Part shown: piece after piece, positions 36,582-47,400 of the stretch
How the letters are laid out: each line of letters begins with the position of its first letter
How positions within the stretch are numbered: position 1 is the first letter of the stretch
DNA from: Proteromonas lacertae
Lineage: Eukaryota; Sar; Bigyra; Opalinata; Proteromonadidae
Direction of reading: 5' to 3'
DNA length: 64,000 bases
Assembly (NCBI GenBank): GCA_002245135.1
Contig: NGBS01000605.1
Span: forward strand, 61,448 to 125,447
Program-made: the position numbers and the translations under genes
The notes under the pieces: generated by a model
Told to the model about the DNA's origin: nothing
Databases searched by the model: none
Seen by the model: only the letters and a program-made list of their open reading frames with translations

Positions 36582-39182
36582 GACACTACAACCACAAAAG
36601 AGTAATAGACATCCAACACTCTCAAGACAAGGAAGCAGTCTTAGTAATAGAAGTAACAGAAGTCCACCATTATCTAAACAGGGAAGTGGATATTTATTAA
36701 ATAGACAGAATAGCAATAAAACATTTCAATATTCTGAGGCATTACAACAAAAGATTGCTATGTTGAAAGAGAATCTCAAAACACCAATAAATAGTCCAAT
36801 TCATAGTGGTAATACTGAAACAGTTCCAGATTATTATGCAATGGAGAATGAGAAATTCAAACAATTAGAATATGAGCATCAAATGCAATATATTGAACAA
36901 TTGAAACGTCAAGAAGAAATGGAATATAAAAAACAATGGAAATATCAACAGAAACTTAAAGCAATGGGAAGTGGTGATGGTAATACTCAAAATGTAATGG
37001 CTATTCCAGAAGAAAAAGAGGGAGAAGAACAACAACAACAAGATGGTAAAGGAGAACAAGCGAATCAAAATGAGGGAGAAGGTGAGAGAGAAGAAGAAAA
37101 AGTTGAAGAGAAAGTTGAAGAAGAAGAAAGACCAAAAACACCAGAAATTGAATCAGTAATAGCTACAGCTTCACAAAGATGGAATAAAGCACAAAGAACA
37201 CCAATGGAATTTGCCAAAAGAATAGATATTTCATCTGAAGCAGATGTACAAGCACCAGTAACAATACCAGCAGATAGACCAACCATGGAATTCACATTTA
37301 CTAGTGAAGTAGCTGAAAAACGAAAAAGTGAGTTAAGAAAGAAGATATATGTAGGAAGTAAACACAATGTCAGATTATTAGCTCCACCTGGAATGATATC
37401 TTATAGATCTGTCAGTCCATCTTCCGCAAGTACATCAAGATCAAGATCATCTATGTTTTCAACAGCTTCTTCTGAAGATGGTAGTGATTTACCTGAACAT
37501 AATTTAACAAGAACTAGTATTAGAACACTATACAATAGACCCGCTAGTGGAGAAATAACAGAGAGTGATACTAATACATATACAGTGGATATAATACCAG
37601 GTTCATCTCAAGAAATTCCAATACATAAGAAACAAAGGGAAAGATCAAATTCACCACCTCAACAACAGCAACAACAGTTATTAAGACCACCATCATCACA
37701 TGGTCCATCTCCACTTAGACCCCAAACAGCTGATTCACAATTATCACAATTCAAATTAGATGATAGTATGAGTGATAGAAATTCAAGAGTTACAATAACA
37801 AGAGAATATGAAAATGTTACACCATTACCTGATAATATTATACCAATTTCAGCTGATAAGGTATATTATGATTCTAAAGGTGCTAATAATAAGAATTTAT
37901 CTTTAGGTAAATCACAAATACCAGTTTTAGCTTCGTTAATATCAGGTAATCAAAATGCAGCAGCAACAAAGATAATAATCAAACCAAAAGTGAATAAAGT
38001 GGAGAATTTGAACAAACAATATGCAGAGGAATTGTCTGGTGAAGCTTATAGAAAGAAATCGAAGATATTCAACAGAATCTCCAGAATAGAAGAAACTCCA
38101 CAAGAAAATGAAACTGTGAATGAAGTGAATAGTAAAACATTAGATGTTATACAAAAGAGAAATAATAATAGCAACGATGATGAAGAAAATGAAGAAAAGA
38201 AAATAAACAATGATACATTGAAACTAGATCCAATTAATACAACAACAACAAATAAAGCTCTATTCTCACCAATAAAAGATTTGAAGAATATCAAATCAAA
38301 ACTAATGGAACCTACTGTATCATCCTTAGCATCAACACATCCAAAGATAGTAAAAGAAGAGAAGAAGTATGAAATGAAACCAATCAGACCATTATCTCCA
38401 TTATTACCAAATACATTCTTAGTAATGGATGGAGTATTAACATCCAAATTACCTCCAAATGAAATTAATATGTGTGTTGTTCCACCAAAAGTATATTATA
38501 TATTAATTAATTATATTAATATTTTTTATAGAATAGTAAACAAATTCAACAGATAGAACAATATTCAAAACAACAACAACAACAACATAATCATTATGAA
38601 AAGACTCTTATACCTCACCATCATAATAACAATGAAGAAGAAGATGATGATGATATGTTTAATGAATTAAATGATGATGATGGAGTAGAGAACAGTTTTA
38701 ATAATTTAAGTAATAGTAATAATTTCTATAAAACAAAAACTACAATTTCTTCATCTCCATTATCTTATAATAATAATAATAACACAGTAAAAGAAGAAAA
38801 AAGTGAAGGATCTCTAATTTCAGTAAGACCATGTACAACTGTACCACAATCAAGGAAATCAGAATTAATTACACCAATCAGAAAGACTGTATCAAGTCAA
38901 GGAAAAAGAACAAATAAACACAATAACAAAAACAATAATAATGAAAAGAAAGTAGATTATTATAAATATACCAATGTGAATAATAATAACAATAAAGATG
39001 ACTTCTTTGAATTACCACCATTGAAAACTTCTCAATATGAATTGTCTAAGAGTATTAACACATTTTTACCAACATTTTCGCAAAGACCTTCAGAATTGAG
39101 TTTTAAACCAGTTGGTGAGTTTGAATATCCTATTCAGAAGTTTTCAAGAAGTGCTCCTTTGTATGTAGATGATATTGTGTAA
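33312..39182 (+). CDS. 1,884-residue disordered protein with W-x-P-x-G repeats, possibly ciliary
   Basis: Exons 33312-33377, 33411-36197, 36233-36475, 36583-38490 and 38532-39182. The first 220 residues look folded: an IQ-like basic helix, then FWRVGGFHKETMEKI, AIDIDWEKDSKGLGYL (EF-hand-like Asp-rich loop) and LFELADTWCLDIDGREYEEF. I associate this arrangement with proteins of flagellate eukaryotes, but only from memory. A highly charged, then Gly/Asn-rich region follows. Next come spaced repeats with a Trp/Pro/Gly core: DWKPSGVF, AWLPVGKI, NWRPAGAG, MWIPAGLV, YEPSGL. The rest is Ser/Pro/Gln-rich with an EMEYKKQWKYQQ helix. Intron 3 (36476-36582) contains the CAA microsatellite if splicing is canonical. 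Function is unknown. Confidence 0.7.
36544..36582 (+). repeat. (CAA)n microsatellite
   Basis: About 13 CAA units end in CAG before ACACTAC. Read in the following exon's frame they would be poly-Gln, but that frame is closed by a TAA just upstream. In the preceding exon's frame they are poly-Thr and stop soon after. The canonical splice puts them in a 107-nt intron. Confidence 0.7.
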
Positions 39183-39305
39183 TAAACTGTCATTTTATAA
39201 ATTATAAATTAATTATATACATTTTTTTTTGATTATGTTATTAATACGCAAATATACGAAAATTAATAATATAAAAATTTTAATATAATTTTAATTACAA
39301 ATATT

Positions 39306-39950
39306 TTAGAAAAGATCGTTTAAGTCTACATTATCATCAGTTCCACCTGCACTTGGTTCATAATCCATAATATCTTGTGACAATGTTCTTTCTGTTCTGG
39401 ACTGTTGTTGATTCATTAAATCTTCATTAAATATGTCTACTTGTGTTTTTGGTTTAGGTGCTGGTGGTTTAGCAGGAGCAGCCTTTGGTGCTAATCTTGG
39501 AGATTGTTTTGGTGAAGCTTTTGGTGATGCTTTAGGAGCAGCTGCTGGTACAGGTTTAGGAGATGCTTTTGGAGCAGCTTTGGGTGATGCTGCAGGTGGA
39601 GCAACTGGTGCTGCTGCATATGCAGCAGCTAGCCCACATTCTTCTCTTGTTGCTTTCAGTACGATTGATCCATCATAAGGTGGAATTATCATACTATTAT
39701 CGTTTACATCATACCAAACTATGGTTAAATATTATATTTTCTGATTATACCAAAATTGCTTCTTCCCATCTGTTTCTTATGTCTAAAATGATATGTACCA
39801 CTTAATGGAAATTTCTAATTATTATATTTTGAATTATACGGCTAGTATATCCTTCAAACAGACTTCATCAACATTAGTATTAATTTTAAACATGTTTGGA
39901 CATTCATCATCATCTCCATCTCCATATACTGTGTAAAAAACAGCTGTCAT
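39306..39950 (-). CDS. DIX/SOSEKI-like domain protein (195 aa)
   Basis: Exons 39840-39950, 39751-39814 and 39306-39718 (introns 25 and 32 nt). Residues 1 to about 85 resemble the DIX head-to-tail polymerising domain. The stretch NFVWYDVNDNSMIIPPYDG then VLK is close in pattern to the plant polarity protein SOSEKI (FVWHDL..., VLK). The start AVFYTVYGDGDDDE and the KINTNVDEVCLKDIL segment fit strands 1-2 and helix 1 of DIX. It is followed by an Ala/Pro/Ser/Lys linker of repeated SPKAAPKASPK units (about residues 95-150), basic and disordered, and an acidic C-terminus (NVDLNDLF). DIX domains polymerise to build cortical or signalling condensates in animals and plants. The assignment is from remembered patterns, so moderate. 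Confidence 0.7.
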
Positions 39951-40473
39951 TTTATTATTATTAGCCAAAATCAAAAAGATATTATAAACCAATAATCAAT
40001 AAGATTTTTTGAACCGACTCTATTTTCACTTAATTCTTAATTATGGTTTTTAAGAGTTTTTAAAGGTTGAATTTTTAAAGTAGTGTGATTAAATAGATTA
40101 TATGAAGATGAATAAAGGAATAAGCAATAATATTGTGTGAATGTTTGTTTAGTTTGTTCTTGGAAGTATATAGTCATCTAAAGTATTTTCTAATAGACTT
40201 ATCATACACATTCCTGATAGATTCTCTTATTTAGTTTGTTATTGTTTTTATTATCAAAATATCTATAAATAGTTTTTGTTTATTTTTGTGTATTTCATTG
40301 AAATATGGTTAATATGGTTTGATTAACAACATATTAAGTTAAAATAATAAAAAGAAAGATTATTGAATAGATTTTTGGTTGAGTTTTTGCATTCAAGCAA
40401 GATTATTATTATATATGCAATTTACAATGAACCTTTATCATTTAGTAAATTTGGTAGAGTAGTTAAGTAATTT
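39951..40473 (+). other. Divergent intergenic region, 523 bp
   Basis: The longest gap in the window, between the start codons of the DIX-like gene (-) and the fRMsr gene (+). It is AT-rich with GAACCGACTC near 40010. Frames are short and closed, and no tRNA box pair or repeat was seen. It should contain two promoters. Confidence 0.4.
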
Positions 40474-41293
40474 ATGTCTTGTTCTTCATCTAGACATTTT
40501 GTAGATTGCTCAGAGAAAAAACTGTCTTCAGAGGGATTTTACAATGCATTATACAACATTTGTGAAGAATGGACTACTAATGGTATGAAAATATTGTAAT
40601 TCCTGTTAGAACATGATTTAATTGCTTGTACTGCAAACATTAGCTCCATTATATACCAATCATACATGTATATTATTTTTTAAACCAGTAGTTCCTACAA
40701 AGGTGCAAATTGTGTAAATTGGGTTGGTTTTTATTTTGTATATAACTTATTTCTATAAAGTTAAACTAGGTTAAACCAAAATTGAGCAATAGAACTGAAT
40801 CAGAATTAGTAAAATTGTTAATATATAATAAGAGTAGGTGCTAGGTCCATTTCAAGGTAAAGCTGCTGTGGTAAGGATTGATTTTAAAAATGGTGTATGT
40901 GGTGCTGCAGTCAGAGAGAATAAAACTCAAGTATTAACAAAAATAGATATATTGTAGTTGGTAAAAGATGTTCATTCATTCCCGGGTCATATAGCATGTG
41001 ATAGCAATTCTAATTCTGAAGTATATTACAATTATGTCAAATTAATTAGATTGTAATTCCAATAAGAAAGACTGATATAGTTGCTGTACTTGATATGGAT
41101 TCTCCCACTTTAAATTTTTTCACAGAAGTATGGATAGATATTTGTATTATTATGATTTTAGGAAGATCAAGCAGGATTAGAAAGAATATGTCAATTGTTG
41201 GAAAATGTATTATTATATAAATGATTATATGTTGTTTTATAGAATGTTAATTGGATGAGTTTGAGATGTGAAAGTAGTATTATAAATTATTAA
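40474..41293 (+). CDS. fRMsr: Free methionine-(R)-sulfoxide reductase (GAF fold)
   Basis: Nine exons: 40474-40582, 40610-40667, 40689-40737, 40770-40808, 40838-40930, 40958-41020, 41050-41127, 41162-41206 and 41243-41293; 194 residues. Introns are 21-36 nt; the 21-nt one (40668-40688) is the shortest here. The enzyme reduces free L-methionine-(R)-sulfoxide with thioredoxin-type electrons. Hallmarks: VNWVGFYF, LGPFQGKAAVVRI, the catalytic Cys in NGVCGAAV, VKDVHSFPGHIACDSNSNSE, VIPIRK, LDMDSPTLNFFTEEDQAGLE. The Cys normally found right after GPFQGKxA is Val here, so disulphide resolution must use another Cys, perhaps Cys in KGANC or IACD. It is a cytosolic oxidative-stress enzyme common in bacteria and microbial eukaryotes. 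Confidence 0.93.
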
Positions 41294-41452
41294 AAATGTA
41301 CAACTATTTATATTTTATTTATCGTATTGTATGAAGGAATTATGTTTGATTAGATATATTTTGAACATGAATCGATTAAAAAATAATACTATGAAATGAC
41401 TAAATTTTAATCGAGCCAAATCCCAACCGAAATCTTTCTAAAGTCAATTTTA

Positions 41453-44340
41453 ATGGCCACTAAGGCAATATCATATCTTTTTAACATTTTTAAAACACTT
41501 TCGATAACTTAATTACCTTAGGGCTGATATAAAGTCACAGAAAAACTCAATCTATTGTGAAAGAAGAGAAACGTCATCTTCAGTAATATCAGTATGGCAT
41601 AATCAGTATAATATTATAGGTGCAAAGTGATTCAATTAGAGATTCATTTCTACTACCCTTTACAACAATAGTATTTTTTTTATGTTCTTATGAAATCATA
41701 GTATGAAGTTAATTCCATAACAGAGGAAAATTTTACGACATGTTTCAAGAATATTAAACTGAAGCTGAAAGACTATGAAGAATGTCTTTCTTGTTATATA
41801 GTACAATAATATTTTTTATAAATAATAATATTTAGAATGATTTAAAATCCATATCAGATGATATTAGTATAAATGAACAGTATAATACATACAAATCAAT
41901 CACATCAAAATATCAAGATAGATTAATGTCATGCAATACATGTACTTCTAGTTCTAGTTTAGATAATTATAAATGTAGTTCACCATTAATTAGTCCAGTT
42001 ACAGATCCTTTATATGAATTAAGAAAGGATTTAAATAACAAACATCTTAAGTTATTAGATGAGTATTTATTAGAGAATGAGAAAGAGAATAAGAAAAGAA
42101 ATGAAGAGATGAGAAATATACATAAAGAGAATATAAAATTACTTTCAAAACTACAAGATCTTAAAGGGAATATATTAGTTTATACTCGAGTAAGACCATT
42201 GTTAAAAAATGAAAATAAAACTGTAATAGATAATCCAAATGTAATAGAAATATTTAACAATAGTACAATATCAATAATTGATTCAAAGGAAGTAAAGTAT
42301 TCATATAATAATATTATAATGGAAGGACCAAAAACATTTGAATATGATCGTTGTTATAATACAGAATCAACTCAAGAAGAAATATATGAAGATTTTAGAC
42401 CTTTAGTTGGATCATTATTGAATGGATATAATGTTAGTATTATTGCTTATGGTCAAACAGGTTCAGGTAAAACTTACACAATGTTTGGAACAGATGAGAA
42501 TAAAGGATTGAATTATCGATTATTGAATGAATTATTTGAAAATATTAATAATAATAATAATAGTGAAATGACAGATTATGAAATACAAGTATCAATGGTA
42601 GAGATATATAATGAAAAGATCATAGATTTATTAAATACATCAACTCCATGTTTATCTCCCAAGAGTAATAACAATATAAAGAATTTAGAAACTGATGTAA
42701 AGAAACAAACCATATTAGAGTTGAATGATTTACAGAAATTAATAAAAATGGGAAGTAAATTAAGATCGACTGCTTCTACTGAAGTAAATACTCATTCCAG
42801 TAGAAGTCACTGTATAATAACAATATACATTAAACAAACTGAAAATAGTGGTAATATAATAAATAGTAAATTATATTTAGTAGATTTAGCTGGTAGTGAA
42901 AGAGTTAGTAAAAGTGGTGTTGAAGGAGAAAGACTAAAAGAAGCACAGAATATCAATAAGTCACTAAGTGCATTAGGAGATGTAATATCTGCTTTAGATA
43001 ATAAACAACAACATATTCCTTATCGTAATAGTAAATTGACCATGATATTGAAAGATAGTTTAAGTATAAATTCAAAAACAGTTTTATTGTTTAATATTAC
43101 ACCCACTTTAAATTCTTTAGGTGAGACTTTTAGCACTTTAAATTTTGCTTCAAGAGTAAAACGTATAGAATTTGGTACAATACAAAAGCAAATACAAATT
43201 CATAATAACGAAAAAGAAATTAAAGAAATAAAGAAAATTAATATTCAACTAAAGAGTCAGAATGATAAATTGATGGAGGAAATAAAGAATATGAAAAATC
43301 AAATCAAAGAATGTAACAATTCAAAGGATGATGCAAATTACAAATTATTGAATGAATTGAATGATAAAAATGATGTTTTAATAGCATATAAAAAGAAGTT
43401 AAAGTTATTAAATGGTAATTGTATTAAGTATAAAAATGGATATGATGAAATAATGAAGGAGAAATTGAAATTAGAACATGAAAATGATAATCAAACGAAA
43501 CTAATCAAAACTCTTCAACAATGTAAAAATGAGAATGAAGTATTATATAAACAAAATGCAGAATTGAAAAAGAAATTATCCTCATTAAATAATGACAATA
43601 AATCAGAAATGAACATAAAAAGAATTATCAACAAGAAAAACAATAGTAATTTAAAATCCAAAAACAATTCATCTTCTATTCCATTACGTTCAACATCAAA
43701 GGATAATAAAACTATTAAAGCAACAACTGATAAACATAATAATCCACATGTTTTTACTTTTGATTCTACAACTACAACTAATAATATAAAATCTCCCTCA
43801 TTATCACCAAACCCCACTTTTTCGAAATATTCTCCTACCGAACTGTTAAGAAGAACAGCTGTACCATCACCATCATCTCTTAGTAGAATTCAACCACCAA
43901 CTCAATCAAAATTACAATCATCACAATCATTAACAGCCACAAATTATATAACAACTGATAATATGTCAAATACTTTACCAACAACAAAAAGTGATTATTA
44001 TGATATAAATAGTGACTATAAATATAGATTTGGTCAATCTTTGTTGTTTAGAAAGATTAAACCAAATAATAAAGCTCCAACTCCTTTATTTAATGATGAG
44101 AATGTGGTAAAGATTAACAACAGAAGAATTCCACCAAAATTGCCAACAAAAGATAATAAGTCAGTTATTTTAAATGAAATTAAGAGTGATGAAAAACTGA
44201 AGTTTCATTTTGGAAATAATAAGTTCAATAAGACAGTATCACACTCATCTTTGATGAATAAACAAAAAGCGAAATTTGAATATTTGAAAAAAGGAAGTAA
44301 AACACCACCAGTTATAATCAAGAAAATACTTAATAATTAG
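41453..44340 (+). CDS. Kinesin-14-like motor protein (911 aa)
   Basis: Exons 41453-41472, 41522-41582, 41620-41670, 41702-41800 and 41836-44340. The first junction is an unusual ATATCTTTTT...TTAG intron, so the first seven residues are tentative; the later junctions are GT-AG in phase. The motor spans about residues 188-525: GNILVYTRVRPLL, P-loop GQTGSGKTYTMFG (about 283), switch I NTHSSRSH, switch II VDLAGSERV. It is preceded by a coiled-coil neck (NIKLLSKLQDLKGN), which is the kinesin-14 neck pattern (minus-end-directed motors). Unlike most kinesin-14s the motor is internal, with a coiled coil (about 530-680) and a disordered basic tail after it, as in some plant and protist members. Confidence 0.9.
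41473..41521 (+). other. Possible AT-AG intron at the kinesin 5' end
   Basis: Between the ATG at 41453 and the next open exon at 41522 there is no GT dinucleotide. ATATCTTTTTAAC...CTTAG would join them in frame. The donor is 8 of 9 to ATATCCTTT and TAACTTAAT near the 3' end could be a U12 branch. No protein homology covers this junction. Confidence 0.35.
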
Positions 44341-44433
44341 GATAGTTTTCAAATTTTTTATAATACATGTAAATGACAAAATTGACATTTAGGCTTGTTT
44401 AAGGTTTGAAAGTCAAAATATTTTTTGTACAAC

Positions 44434-47400
44434 ATGATCATGTTGTTATTGATGATGATTGGAGGTATTTTACGGTTATATATTTTGTATAGTACTATCT
44501 ACTCCATGTACTAAGTTTGATAAAGTAATGAACCTAATTGTTGGAAAAGAAGTACAAATATGCTCTCCCTTAGGTTTCAATCACTCATGTACCTTAGATA
44601 ATGCTTTACCAGATGGTTTACATCTTCAAAATAATTGTAGAATTACTGGTTTTACTAAATCACCATTTAAGGAAGATGTCTTTACTATTATCTTTCATTC
44701 AAATGATGAAATAGTAAAAGAAATTTCTTTCTCACTTGGTATTTATGAAAGAATAGAAAGTTGTAGTTATGGAGTTAGTTCAGATGTTATTGTATTTCCT
44801 GAGGATGTCACATCATCATTAGTTGGTCCTAGATGTAATATTGCTGTAGATAAGTGTATTACACCCAACACATTACCAAAATTCATAATTCTTGAAGAAG
44901 ATGGTTCAATCAGTGTTTCAAGAGGTATAAAATCCAATATTGACATTGATATAATTTGTTATAATGCAGTTAGTGAATTTTCAATGAAGTTAAAGGTTAT
45001 AATTTCAGGATCTTCCAAGAACATAGCTGTACAATACTTAAATTACCCATCTGAGTATGTGAAAATGAATGATGAGAATGAAATATATTTAAAACCATCA
45101 TATTTAGGGAATGTAACTCAGTAGTCAATTCAACCCAAACCATCAGAATGTATAAGATTTATAAATGGAACTATATATGTAAAGTGTATGAAGATAACAA
45201 AATCTGAAAGATTTAGAATAACAGCATCAAATGATAGAAGTGAATCATCAACTGAATTTACATATCCGAAGAAAGAGAATGAAATTAGAAATCTTCAAGA
45301 AAATTTACTAGAAGAAGTAAAATCACTTGAATATTATCATAACTATTATAATCTAACAGTTGGAATAAAATATACAATAAAACCCAAAACGAAAGGATTT
45401 TGTTCATCAATTGAGAATTTAGAAATACCAAGTGATAATGGTTTTGAAATGAAAAATGGAGAATTGATAATCAAATTAAAAAAACCAATAGATGAATTTG
45501 TTGAAGTAAAATTTCAATGTGGAATTGATGGATCTACTACAACATTGAGATTTTTGAGTAATGATGGTTATATGTTATATTCTAATTCAAAGATAAATGA
45601 AATTAGAAGTGTTTTGTATAATGATGAAGTGAAAAGTTGTGAAATATCTCCATCATTACCATTTGGAGTTTATTTTAACCCAAATTATTGTATAATCAAT
45701 GGATATTTATCCAATGTTGTAAGTGAAATGAAAGAATATAGAATAAGATATCTAGTGAAAGAAGGAGAAAGAGCTATAGAAGATGAAATACTGTTATTAG
45801 GAATTAGTTCGAATTTGATAGAATGTTCTTATGGAGTTGATGATATAATTGTTATTCCTTCATCACAACCATTTAAAATAAACAAAGCACATTGTAATGT
45901 TCCAATTCAAAGTTGTCGATTAAAGAATGGAATATTATTTGATAATTTGATATTGAATGAAAAGAATGGTGAATTATCAACAACAGGAATAACAAAAATT
46001 GAAAGTGAGAGAGAATTAATAATCGAATTTAGTAATTTGAGACAAACAATAGAAACAAAAATAAAAATAAAAGTTGATATTGTATGGAATCCTTATTCTA
46101 ATCCAATCCAATTCTTTCACTATCCATCAAATGAGATAATGATAATAAGTGGAGTATATATTGATGAAATAAAACCTTCATTTGAAGGTAGATTAGATAG
46201 TTGTGAAATAAGTAATGGTTATGTTTTACCAAGTGGAATTGTATTAAATCCATATAGATGTATAATTAATGGAATATTAAATAATAAACCAGAATTTGAC
46301 TATCAAACATTAATAATTAGTGGAAAAGATAGTCATAGTAAATCCTCATTTACACTAACAATAAGATATTATGAATCTGATGCAAGTAAAGCAAATGAAG
46401 GGTTTAGAGGATATTATTATAAAGATTATTTTGATGATACAAGATGTTGTCAGCATCATGAAATAACCAATAAAGCCATATTGAAATATGTGATGATAAA
46501 AGATCAAATCGATTATGAAGATAATTCTTATTTATGGCCTGATTTGAGTTACAATTTCGAACAACAACATTCTTTGAATTTTTCATATATATCAAATGGT
46601 TTTGATAAAAGATTACAATGGAATGTCAGTGGTAGTTTTTGGTATAAATCACCTACTGTAGATGTAAAATCCAATTCACAATTATGTAATAGTGATTGTA
46701 GTTATAATGGAGTATATACTGCAAATCATGATACTTATGGATATGGATTTATGTATTTTGGAAGACCAAAAACATCTTCAATATTTCGAGCTGTATTTAG
46801 ACATGAAGATAATAGTTATTTTAATAATACAATATATCATATTCCAATTGGATTGTTAGAATATAATTTTACATATGCGATTTATCCATTAAATGCTCCA
46901 ATTCCAATAAATATTCCAATATTCCATAAATCAACAGAATCAAGTAAATATATATCATTTTCAATATATCCAACATTACCAGAAGGTATATTATTTAATG
47001 ATTTGAATGGTGAAATAAGTGGAAATCCATTAATTGAATCACCTTTAACATCCTATTACATAACAGCAAATTCAAAATCAGTTGATAAACTCACAACCAA
47101 AATCGAGATAGGAGTAGAAAGATATGATGATGATAAATCCTCTTTTACTTGTTTAAGTAAATCTGAATATATAGTTGGTGAAGAAATAATGATATATTGT
47201 GAAAGAATAAGTCAATCTAAATTTACATCAAATTCATTACCAAATAGTTTATTATTAAACAAAGATGATGGAATAATTTCAGGCAAATCATTCGAACCAT
47301 TAACAAATTACAAAATAAAAATATATAGATATGGCTTAAATGGAATATGTTCAACTGAAATTACATTAAATATAAAATGTTCAAATTACTATTTTAGATT

